From Cellvibrio polysaccharolyticus (GTDB lineage Bacteria; Pseudomonadota; Gammaproteobacteria; Pseudomonadales; Cellvibrionaceae): DNA of 64,000 nucleotides. Each line of letters begins with the position of its first letter. The stretch's first letter is position 1. Location: assembly GCF_015182315.1 (NCBI RefSeq), contig NZ_PRDL01000001.1:3348001-3412000 (forward strand), written 5' to 3'. The notes under the pieces were generated by a model. The model did not search any database. It was not told the origin of the DNA and worked only from the letters and a program-made list of their open reading frames with translations. Shown here piece by piece: positions 24,618-32,383 of the stretch. The translations under genes were made by a program, and so were the position numbers.

Positions 24618-27074
24618 TCAGGAACCGCGCTGCTCTCGCAGCGAACCGATGACGGCTTCGAGGGCACGATCAAATAACATACTGTCGTCCAGTAACAGCA
24701 AACGGCCATTTTTCAGCGAGAGCGCCAGGCTATTGCGCGTTTCTTCGGCGACTTTCATACCGGAACGATTAACAAAAATGTATTTCCCGGTAGCGCGAAT
24801 AATTGCGGCGAGTCGGCAGCGAAATTTTTGCCCTGACACATCGGTCATTTCAAACCAGCAGCCCTGCGTCAGGTTATTCACCAGGCGGTAATGCGGATCA
24901 CTGTCCGGCAACACCTCATCGCCCGGGGTTTCAGCACCTTGCTCGGCAGTCACCAGGGAAGGTGATAATTCGTCTTGCGGTGCGGTAAGAACAGATTCAC
25001 CGGCCAACAAAGTAGGCGCACTGTTGAGCAAAGGCTCAACGGTTTCTACGTCAAGCGATACGGATGTTTCATCGGCGCCGGGTTCAATAAGACCAGCATC
25101 AATAGTCGAAGCGGTTTCAACAGAGGAAGGGGCGGCATCTTTTGCAACTGCTTCGGGTTCTTGCTCAGCAGAACTTGAAGAAACGGGTACAACACTGTCT
25201 TTTGTAGCGATACTGGCAGATACCGCACCGGCTTCCGGGGCCGCGGGCGGTTTCAAGCGGGCAAGGTGCAGCACTTCGAGCTGCTTGAATAAATGGGTCG
25301 TTTCGAAGGGATTGAAGGCAATGCTTTCAAGGCCTTTACGCAATTGTTGCAACAACTGCGGCACAACTTTCAGCAACTGCCGCCGGCTGTCGGCCGACAT
25401 GGCCGCCGTCAGGCTCCACACCAGCAGTTCAGCGGTTTTACTAACCGATTGCCACTGTTCGCTGCTGGTACCGTGCTTGAGCGCAGTAATAAACATGACG
25501 TTGGCCCAGGCGTTTTGTAAAATTGCCAGCCCGGCTTCGGGCAAAGGCCGCTCGCCGACAATCAACCCCAGCGCCCGGTTTACTTCAGCGCGCGCCTGCT
25601 CTGCTTTGGCTTTACCGTCTTCGGCATCCAGGGTTCTTTGTTCAAGAATTTGCGCTCTGCGACGCTCTTTATCCAGCCAGGCCCGAAAATCGGCCAGCAT
25701 ACGGGAAAATATTTCTACATCGCTTTCAAAACCGGTGAGGATGTCAGCAACCATGGTTTCCATGCGCTGAAACAGGTTATCGCCACGGCGATTATCCTCG
25801 GCCTCTTCCTGCCAACCCAGCGCCGCACTGGCCATTTCATTTAATAAACGCCGTGCAGGATGGCCGCCTTTACTGAAAAAGCTCTTGTCGGCAATGGCTA
25901 CCTTGACCATCGGGATCTGCAAACGGCCAATCAGCGCTTTCATTGGCGCCGCCAGGTTGCGATCTTCAAGAATGAATTCAAACATCATCCCCACCAGATT
26001 GATCACGTCATCATCCACCGGATTGATGGCCGCGGGCATGCCCTGGCGGGCAGAATATTGCTGGATCACCTGCCGCAAATCCACCGCATGTTGCTGCGGG
26101 GAAGTCAGCGCAACATCACTCCATGCGGTTTGCTGAGCGCTGGATAACAGATGAATCAAACCCGCTGAATCCAGCACTGGCTGGTCGTGGGTTAAGGGTG
26201 CGGAGATTGACTGCTGGCGACTGCCTAATAAAGCACGCAAGGTTTGCAAAACCTCGCCAGCATGATCGGCATCAAGCGAGCTGCCTGTGCCGCTATAACT
26301 GTTCTCACCACCGCTGGTATTACCACTACCGGCACGGAGCCCGGCAGGTTTACCACGGTTTTGCGAGGGAAGCGTGGGTAAGATATTGGCATCAATCAGT
26401 AGCTGGTTAAGACGCTGGTAAAGCCCGGCAAGCTTGCCCAATACCATCTGATCGAACAATTTGAACAGCAGCAACCTGGCTTTAACATCCATCCGAACCG
26501 GACGGATCGCCTCGGAGAAGCTGTGGCAAATGGGAAAAGGCGCAACCGGGTTGTTCTTTTGATACACCTTCACCGGCACCAGGTGATCAATGCGCAACGT
26601 CAGGGGCTGCAATAAATCGGCGAAGCGCTCGGTCGACTTGTTGATCATGCCATCAACCGCCACCATCTCTTCCAGCTCGTCATTTTGTACCAGTGACAGC
26701 TCATCCAGTGACACGCTACGGCTTGCCTCTGCCTTGCTGCGGTGGGCATCTACCTCAACCAGCAGCAGCAAATTGCTATCGAAGGCCTTAAAAAAAGACG
26801 CCTCGATGGCGCGGCGCCGAATTCTCACCTCACGCATGGAGTCAAAATAGAGATTTTGCTCCTGGTTGTTGCCAGCCTTGTCGGCCAGATCGAACAGCGC
26901 ATCATCGGCGCGATCAAACAACTCACGCAGCAATGTCTGCAACTGCTGGCGCGCCTGCTCACGGAGGGATTGCAAAGGAGAAGGTAAACGAGCCAAAGGA
27001 ATATACCCTGCCGCGCTCCGCTCAGGATTGAGAGGAACCACATTGGTCGATTCTGGTTTTAGATGCTCGGACAT
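24618..27074 (-). CDS. DUF1631 family protein
   Basis: 818 residues. The large helical region (about 40-640) has the DUF1631 pattern: ALFDLADKAGNNQEQNLYFDSMREVR, VVPHL-like stretches and LLNEMASAALGW. A low-complexity Ala/Glu/Ser/Val linker (about 640-730) leads to a C-terminal beta domain (about 735-800, WFEMTDVSGQKFRCRLAAI, KYIFVNRSGMKV), similar to the PilZ-like end of DUF1631 proteins. Some older annotations wrongly call the family thymidine phosphorylase. The function is unknown; a link to c-di-GMP signalling is only suggested by the PilZ-like tail. It is divergent from nadC. Confidence 0.82.
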   Translation of the reverse strand: MSEHLKPESTNVVPLNPERSAAGYIPLARLPSPLQSLREQARQQLQTLLRELFDRADDALFDLADKAGNNQEQNLYFDSMREVRIRRRAIEASFFKAFDSNLLLLVEVDAHRSKAEASRSVSLDELSLVQNDELEEMVAVDGMINKSTERFADLLQPLTLRIDHLVPVKVYQKNNPVAPFPICHSFSEAIRPVRMDVKARLLLFKLFDQMVLGKLAGLYQRLNQLLIDANILPTLPSQNRGKPAGLRAGSGNTSGGENSYSGTGSSLDADHAGEVLQTLRALLGSRQQSISAPLTHDQPVLDSAGLIHLLSSAQQTAWSDVALTSPQQHAVDLRQVIQQYSARQGMPAAINPVDDDVINLVGMMFEFILEDRNLAAPMKALIGRLQIPMVKVAIADKSFFSKGGHPARRLLNEMASAALGWQEEAEDNRRGDNLFQRMETMVADILTGFESDVEIFSRMLADFRAWLDKERRRAQILEQRTLDAEDGKAKAEQARAEVNRALGLIVGERPLPEAGLAILQNAWANVMFITALKHGTSSEQWQSVSKTAELLVWSLTAAMSADSRRQLLKVVPQLLQQLRKGLESIAFNPFETTHLFKQLEVLHLARLKPPAAPEAGAVSASIATKDSVVPVSSSSAEQEPEAVAKDAAPSSVETASTIDAGLIEPGADETSVSLDVETVEPLLNSAPTLLAGESVLTAPQDELSPSLVTAEQGAETPGDEVLPDSDPHYRLVNNLTQGCWFEMTDVSGQKFRCRLAAIIRATGKYIFVNRSGMKVAEETRNSLALSLKNGRLLLLDDSMLFDRALEAVIGSLREQRGS

Positions 27075-27404
27075 GATGAGTGGCCAGTGGAGAGACTACT
27101 TCGAAAGATGAGTATACCTAACCCGGAAATACATCCCATAGATATAAATCAAGATCGAGAGGCATATCACATTTAGTGCTAACTCCACCAGTTTTTGATA
27201 ACCGACATGTGCCCGAGTCGGCAAAATGCGCAGGAATTGGAATATACAACCCTGTTCGTTTTTTAAACACCTAAAGCATCAACAATCCGGGTAGCCGATA
27301 GAAACCAACAGTGGCAAAATGACCGACAATCAGGGTAAATACTGCCAGCACCCAGGTGAGGCAAAAGACTACCCTACCCCAACCTCAGAACAAGACCTGC
27401 CGAT
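27075..27404. other. Divergent intergenic region, DUF1631 gene / nadC
   Basis: 330 bases presumably holding both promoters. I see no convincing promoter pair, terminator or RNA gene. A short inverted repeat (CCGAC and GTCGG, near 27202-27221) is too weak to call. Confidence 0.5.
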
Positions 27405-28265
27405 ATGATTACCAGCATCGCTCAAAACATTCCCTTTCTTGAAGACGACATAGCCTTGAGCGTGCAACAAGCGCTGGCAGAAGATATCCGGGATGGCGAC
27501 ATCACCGCGCAACTGATTGATGAAAATGCCATCGCAGAAGCTCGAATTATTACGCGGGAAGCCGGTGTATTTTGCGGCCAGCCCTGGGTTGAAGCTGTAT
27601 TTCAGCAGCTGGACCCAGAAGTAAAAGTAACCTGGCACACGCAAGATGGTGCAGCACTGCAAGCAGATGATCTTCTGTTCACGCTGAGCGGCCCCGCCCG
27701 CAGCCTGCTGACCGGAGAGAGAACCGCGCTCAACTTCGTACAAACCCTGTCCGGTACAGCCACCATCAGCAACACTTATGCCCAAAAAGTGGCTCACACC
27801 AGCGTAATCCTGCTCGACACCCGCAAAACCATTCCCGGCCTGCGCTCCGCGCAAAAATACGCAGTCGCTTGCGGCGGTAACCGCAACCACCGCATCGGTT
27901 TATACGATGCGTTCCTTATTAAAGAAAACCACATCGCCGCCAGCGGCGGCATCACCAACGCGGTTACCCGAGCACTCAAAATCGCCCCCGGCAAACCGGT
28001 AGAAGTGGAAGTAGAAGATTTCGAAGAACTGCACCAAGCCCTCACCGCAGGTGCAGACATCATCATGCTCGACAACTTCAGCCTTGATGATATCCGCAAA
28101 GCAGTAGCGCTTGCCAAAGGAAAAGCCAAACTGGAAGCATCGGGAAATATTACCGATGAAACGTTAGTGAGTTATGCAGAAACGGGCGTGGATTTTATTT
28201 CGATTGGGGCGCTGACGAAGCATTGCAAAGCGCTGGATTTGTCGATGCGGATGAAAAATACTTAA
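27405..28265 (+). CDS. nadC: Nicotinate-nucleotide diphosphorylase (carboxylating) NadC
   Basis: 286 residues. Converts quinolinate and PRPP to nicotinate mononucleotide, CO2 and pyrophosphate in de novo NAD synthesis. Signature segments are ALAEDIRDGDITA, GERTALNFVQTLSGTAT, DTRKTIPGLR, KYAVACGGNRNHRIGLYDAFLIKENHI, EVEVEDFEEL and ASGNITDETL. In P. aeruginosa nadC is also the gene that bounds the pilin accessory slot. It converges with the TfpX-like gene; no clear terminator was seen in the 120 bases between them. Confidence 0.96.
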   Translation: MITSIAQNIPFLEDDIALSVQQALAEDIRDGDITAQLIDENAIAEARIITREAGVFCGQPWVEAVFQQLDPEVKVTWHTQDGAALQADDLLFTLSGPARSLLTGERTALNFVQTLSGTATISNTYAQKVAHTSVILLDTRKTIPGLRSAQKYAVACGGNRNHRIGLYDAFLIKENHIAASGGITNAVTRALKIAPGKPVEVEVEDFEELHQALTAGADIIMLDNFSLDDIRKAVALAKGKAKLEASGNITDETLVSYAETGVDFISIGALTKHCKALDLSMRMKNT

Positions 28266-28385
28266 TATATAAGACTGGTCTTTATATTGAATAACTTTCC
28301 CGTAAGTTCAGCGCTGGAATCTATATAGATTGGACGATCAGCCTAATCAAACAAGCTACATAGAGAGCACAGAAGAGAAGAGAAT

Positions 28386-29123
28386 TTACCAGGGAGCCAA
28401 ATCAACAATCGCAATAACTTCTGCTGTTTCTCTCCGTAACAAAACCGTCATGGAGGAGTCTTTCGAACCGCTATAAATTGGCAGATATGAGTCAGCAGAA
28501 GGCCATTTTACCAGCTCGGACTTCACCACTTCAGGTATATTAAAAGATATCAGTTCCGATAACGGTATTGCTCTTTGGCTGATATCAGCTGCAACCGCAC
28601 TATAACTGACATAAAGATCCGAGCGCTGGGGCAAATCAATGCTTTCAGAAACAGATGAAAAAAGCAGTTCGTCTCTCGCTTTAGCATCCTCCGGCAATTT
28701 TGCTCCGATCCAGTGCGGCCCTCTCCAGGAAATATCTGAAAACTCCGGCTGAGCATTATCCAAGTACTTATTATCAACTTCATAAGCCTGAACCAGCTCA
28801 AATCTGTCCCCCACAAAAACAAGCCAGGCTGGACGCCCCTCAAAAACCGTATACATACCGTAGAAAAATGCACCGAGCTGAATAAAAACAATGACTGACA
28901 AATCAAATTTGAGGGATTTTTTCTTTTCATTGCCTACAATGAAAGTCAACAACGGCCCCAGAACCACATCGACCGACAACAGAATTAGAAAAATGCCAGT
29001 GATCCCCGCCATTGCTGATAAAGGGGCTGGATACCAATAACCATACACCAGAACGACAGATACTAAAGCAACCACCAAACAGAAGAGAAAATGTAAACCT
29101 GCAGCCTTCAGCCTGAACAACAT
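28386..29123 (-). CDS. TfpX/TfpZ-like type IV pilin accessory protein
   Basis: 245 residues with three membrane helices (about 5-30, 35-60, 75-95) and a soluble remainder. The start (MLFRLKAAGLHF), DVVLGPLLTFIVGNEKK and FDLSVIVFIQLGAFFYGMYTVFEGRPAWLVFVGDRFELV are the conserved part of the TfpX/TfpZ family, which is encoded beside pilA in several P. aeruginosa pilin groups and needed there for efficient pilus assembly or display. It is the last gene of a three-gene minus-strand operon behind pilA. GC content by eye is lower than in the surrounding genes. Confidence 0.85.
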   Translation of the reverse strand: MLFRLKAAGLHFLFCLVVALVSVVLVYGYWYPAPLSAMAGITGIFLILLSVDVVLGPLLTFIVGNEKKKSLKFDLSVIVFIQLGAFFYGMYTVFEGRPAWLVFVGDRFELVQAYEVDNKYLDNAQPEFSDISWRGPHWIGAKLPEDAKARDELLFSSVSESIDLPQRSDLYVSYSAVAADISQRAIPLSELISFNIPEVVKSELVKWPSADSYLPIYSGSKDSSMTVLLRRETAEVIAIVDLAPW

Positions 29124-29159
29124 TTTTCAATCTCTATAAATTTATCTGAAAAAGATCCA

Positions 29160-29960
29160 CTACTTGCAGTTTACATCTAAAAACAAACTATCGGTGTACA
29201 CCTCAAAGATATTGAACTCAGAACTTAGATAACACATCTCTTCCGGATCATTAATTACATGAACATATGTATTAACGTGAGGAAATTTTTTTTGTAATAG
29301 ATGAGGTAAACCATAAATCAAATACGTTTTATCAAATGCCAAGGCAAATGGTGCTGAAAAACCTTCAATAGCCTTAATGACATCAGAAGCCGCACCTTTA
29401 AAACGATAGAGTGTCCAGATTATTTTTCCGTATCCCATCTGTCTGACCTGGTGAAAGTCTTCAGAGAAATAAATCTGAGGGATTATTCTATTAACCAGAT
29501 GGGCATATTTTTCTGAAATACTACGTAAAGCAGCAACATTCTCCTGCTTTACGTCAGTAATCAGCCATACATCACCTTTTTCAGCCACCCAAGCCATAAG
29601 CTGATCGAGAGTGCACGCAGGAAAATCCAAACTACTCATGACCTGTTCAAAGTCGCTCTTTAGAGGAACTCTTACCCACTCATACCCTGCATTCCTGCCG
29701 AACCATGAGTGCCCACAAACCAGCTTTTGGTCGGCAGTGCGGATGAGATCAACCTCAAAATAGCGATACCCATCCTGATACCCTGTTTCAAACGCAAGCA
29801 GACTATTGGAGTAGCGTCGATCTGCGTAGTCTCCACCGGCATGGAGAACCCTTGTAGAATAAGCTGTGGAATCGTGGCTTTCATGAAACATAAAGAAAGC
29901 CAGAAAAATAGAAATTAAAAAGTATACACAAAAAAAATATTTACTTGTTCGCTCCCACAT
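29160..29960 (-). CDS. Membrane-anchored glycerophosphodiester phosphodiesterase-like protein
   Basis: 266 residues from the ATG at 29960 (AGGG upstream). One N-terminal membrane helix (about 8-25) is followed by a GDPD-type TIM-barrel domain: HAGG with H40, YSNSLLAFETGYQDGYRYFEVDL with E69 and D71, and VCGHSW with H84. These match the catalytic His pair and metal ligands of the GDPD superfamily; the classical HRG is HAGG, as in a known subgroup of GDPD-like proteins. It would act outside the cytoplasmic membrane, cleaving glycerophosphodiesters. It is 37 bases after the OpgB-like gene and 36 before the TfpX-like gene. Confidence 0.78.
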   Translation of the reverse strand: MWERTSKYFFCVYFLISIFLAFFMFHESHDSTAYSTRVLHAGGDYADRRYSNSLLAFETGYQDGYRYFEVDLIRTADQKLVCGHSWFGRNAGYEWVRVPLKSDFEQVMSSLDFPACTLDQLMAWVAEKGDVWLITDVKQENVAALRSISEKYAHLVNRIIPQIYFSEDFHQVRQMGYGKIIWTLYRFKGAASDVIKAIEGFSAPFALAFDKTYLIYGLPHLLQKKFPHVNTYVHVINDPEEMCYLSSEFNIFEVYTDSLFLDVNCK

Positions 29961-29997
29961 ATACAAAGCCCTGTAAATATTTCACATATAAACAGAA

Positions 29998-31494
29998 TCA
30001 ATCCCAGTACTCCCACAGGGATGAGCGCCACGCTACAAGGTGCTCATAAAACGATTCTTTACCATATAACTCTGTCAAGGTTGGATCTTCCAATAGCAAG
30101 TTTCGACCTAAAGAAAACCCTTTAACATCATACCCGATTAGTGCAAGCAACGAAGGAGCCACATCCAACATGGTAGCATCCCGGGTCATTATCTGACCGG
30201 AATACAGGGTATTGAATACCATAAAACTATTAGTTCGCCGCCTATCTCCAGCCAAAAGTCCAGAATCACTTCTCATCATCAAATGATCCGAACCAACAAT
30301 CAATATGACGTCTTTGGACAGAGGGGAACTCAAAAATTTTTTTATAAATTCGGATATCAAATGATCGGCACAATGTACCGAGTTAAGCATTTTACTTCCG
30401 CCATTTTGATACATCTTGTTTCTACACGCTGGTGTTTCATGTCCATAAGGAGAATGAGTATCGAGCGTCAACCCAACCAGACCAAATGGCCTATCAAGGT
30501 CAGCTAAAACTTCAAACTCATTCCAAAGCAGCGAAAGCAAGTCATCGTCATAAATCCCCCATTTTGACTTGGGAAATATTTTTGAATACAGCAATTCGAG
30601 CTCCTGATACCCTTTGACATCAGAAAACCCATGCGCCGAATAAAAATTATTTTTCCCGGCAAAGCTGATGTCTGCCCCACCCACATAAGACAGGAAGTAT
30701 CCATTTCGACTCAGAACATCTCCAACACAGTTGGCCTCCGGAAGGAAGTGCGCCATTTTGCCCATTTCATTCCTACCTTTTGAAAAAGTAGCCAAAGGGA
30801 TACCACACTGCGAAGCGGTCATACCGGCGATTGTCCACTCTGTCATAGGCGCCTGCCCAATACCTTTAATCACCAAAGCATCTCGCCTTAATTGATTCAA
30901 CTCAGGTAAAAGTTCCGGATAAGCATCATCATCAAAAAAGGATTCTTCCAGACTTTCAGCATACAGATAAATAAAACTGCGTGGTTTATCTGTTACAAGT
31001 CCGCTAACAAAAACGACCTCGTCCTCCAGCTTCCTAGATTGCGACACTTTATATTCGGTGACAACGACGTGATAAGTTTCCTGTATTGCAGGGTGGCTAA
31101 TTAGCACAAAACCAGCCACGAGAAAAACAACAGCATTATAAAAACATAAAAAACCAGAGCTAAACAGCGCTACTCTTTTCTTTGAAGCTGATGGAATATG
31201 AACTGACGCTAAATAATGAAAAAGGCAAATAGAAAATGTGAGAAATACTATACAAGCTAAAAATACAATCCAGTGCTGGCTGATAGTTCTAATATCTATC
31301 GCATAAAGAATATGAAATACCACCGAATCATTTATACCATTGCCAGTATAGTAATGAGCAATCAAATAAAACCCTGAGAGATATAAACCAAGAAAAACAA
31401 GACAACAAACGGCCAAACCAACGACTCTACTTCCTCGCCAAAATAGCAATGCAACAAAAACAACCACCAATCCAGCCACTGAAGGAATCAACAT
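29998..31494 (-). CDS. OpgB/LtaS-like phosphoglycerol transferase (sulfatase superfamily)
   Basis: 498 residues with four membrane helices (about 1-20, 25-48, 72-98, 108-133) and a periplasmic alkaline-phosphatase-fold domain. Candidate catalytic and metal residues are E180 (LYAESLE), T218 (APMTEWTIAGM), H347 (DTHSPYG) and D403-H404 (GSDHLMM). The stretch TEWTIAGMTASQCGIPL resembles phosphoglycerol transferase I (OpgB/MdoB), which moves phosphoglycerol from phosphatidylglycerol to periplasmic glucans. The position next to pilA, not in an opg operon, suggests a different acceptor, possibly pilin. PptB of Neisseria meningitidis is a pilin phosphoglycerol transferase in this broad superfamily. 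Confidence 0.8.
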   Translation of the reverse strand: MLIPSVAGLVVVFVALLFWRGSRVVGLAVCCLVFLGLYLSGFYLIAHYYTGNGINDSVVFHILYAIDIRTISQHWIVFLACIVFLTFSICLFHYLASVHIPSASKKRVALFSSGFLCFYNAVVFLVAGFVLISHPAIQETYHVVVTEYKVSQSRKLEDEVVFVSGLVTDKPRSFIYLYAESLEESFFDDDAYPELLPELNQLRRDALVIKGIGQAPMTEWTIAGMTASQCGIPLATFSKGRNEMGKMAHFLPEANCVGDVLSRNGYFLSYVGGADISFAGKNNFYSAHGFSDVKGYQELELLYSKIFPKSKWGIYDDDLLSLLWNEFEVLADLDRPFGLVGLTLDTHSPYGHETPACRNKMYQNGGSKMLNSVHCADHLISEFIKKFLSSPLSKDVILIVGSDHLMMRSDSGLLAGDRRRTNSFMVFNTLYSGQIMTRDATMLDVAPSLLALIGYDVKGFSLGRNLLLEDPTLTELYGKESFYEHLVAWRSSLWEYWD

Positions 31495-31526
31495 TTCAAA
31501 TTAATCTCTCAAGGAATGCCACTCAT

Positions 31527-31555
31527 AAAAAAAGGTGCCCTAAGGCACCTTTTTT
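31527..31555 (-). terminator. Intrinsic terminator after pilA
   Basis: AAAAAAGGTGCC and GGCACCTTTTTT pair with a CTAA loop, flanked by A and T runs. It sits between the pilA stop and the OpgB-like start; partial read-through would place the accessory genes under the pilA promoter. Confidence 0.9.
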
Positions 31556-31569
31556 CTTTTAACTTGAAC

Positions 31570-32040
31570 TTATGAACGACAGGATGCTGGTAAGTGTTTC
31601 TCAGCCACATCAGTAGCATCAGTTCCTTCCGCTGAGGCACCGGTAGGTACATCAGCATAGCCACAAACCCACGCTACATTTTGGGATGCAGTAAGAGCAG
31701 GGCGAATGGTTAAAAGCTTACCTGACAGAGAAGCTGCGTTAGCCTTTTCACCATAAGTTACAGTAATAACGCCATCTTCAACCTCAATTGTTTCTACATA
31801 ATTGCCAACAATATCCCCACTGATTCCCAATGCCGCATTATTGGCTGCCCATTCGCCACGGTCGGAATAATGCTCTGATATAGCTGTTCTCAACCCTCCA
31901 GCCAAGGTGGGCCCCTCTGCAGCTTGCGCACGGATGGTGTAATCCTGATAAGCAGGCAGAGCAACAGCAGCCAAAATACCGATAATGGCTACTACGATCA
32001 TCAATTCAATAAGAGTAAAACCCTGTTGTACTTTTTTCAT
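31570..32040 (-). CDS. pilA: Type IV major pilin PilA
   Basis: 156 residues. A seven-residue leader (MKKVQQG) is followed by the mature start FTLIELMIVVAIIGILAAV with Glu5, the PilD cleavage and methylation signature of class IVa pilins. The only two cysteines are near the C-terminus (WVCGYADVP and PASCRS) and should form the disulfide loop. The protein ends Cys-Arg-Ser; in P. aeruginosa group I pilins a C-terminal Ser is the glycosylation site. GGAG precedes the start, and a sigma-54-type promoter lies about 50 bases upstream. Divergent from pilBCD, as in Pseudomonas. Confidence 0.96.
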   Translation of the reverse strand: MKKVQQGFTLIELMIVVAIIGILAAVALPAYQDYTIRAQAAEGPTLAGGLRTAISEHYSDRGEWAANNAALGISGDIVGNYVETIEVEDGVITVTYGEKANAASLSGKLLTIRPALTASQNVAWVCGYADVPTGASAEGTDATDVAEKHLPASCRS

Positions 32041-32383
32041 TGCATATCTCCGATGTTAGAAAGTCGAGCAATAAAGCTTCGTTATGATTAAAGCAAAATA
32101 CAAACCAACTTTAATAAATAACAATCGAAGCAGGAAAAGCTCTTGAGACATAACGCCGAGCAACCATTGCTGCTGATACTTAGTCGTTTTTCCAACGTTC
32201 AGAACAAGCCTGGCGAGCCGCACAAGAAGTCAATAACTGACGCATTTTGTCACCCCTCATTAGCGCCCGGCGGTCAAAAACATGGTTTTACATTGATGCA
32301 GACAGAGATCGTTTATTTCCACGTGCTTACAGTGTTTAATAAGCACCCGGCTCAACACCCTTAAAAATGGAGAAAGCCTGCGT
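32041..32383. other. Divergent pilA-pilB intergenic region
   Basis: 343 bases with the pilA sigma-54 promoter near its left end and presumably upstream PilR sites, which I could not identify. No separate pilB promoter was recognised. No small gene is supported. Confidence 0.6.
32091..32108 (-). promoter_or_regulatory. Sigma-54 promoter of pilA
   Basis: On the minus strand TTGGTTTG, four bases, TTGCTT: GG at 32106-32105 and GC at 32094-32093 are ten bases apart, the exact spacing of -24/-12 promoters. P. aeruginosa pilA is driven by RpoN with PilR. No pilS or pilR gene is in this window. Confidence 0.75.

Noticed and set aside
28266..28385. tRNA-Thr expected by analogy with P. aeruginosa between nadC and the pilin accessory genes
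   Set aside because: I looked for acceptor, anticodon and T-arm sequences (GGTTCGAATCC-like) and found none.
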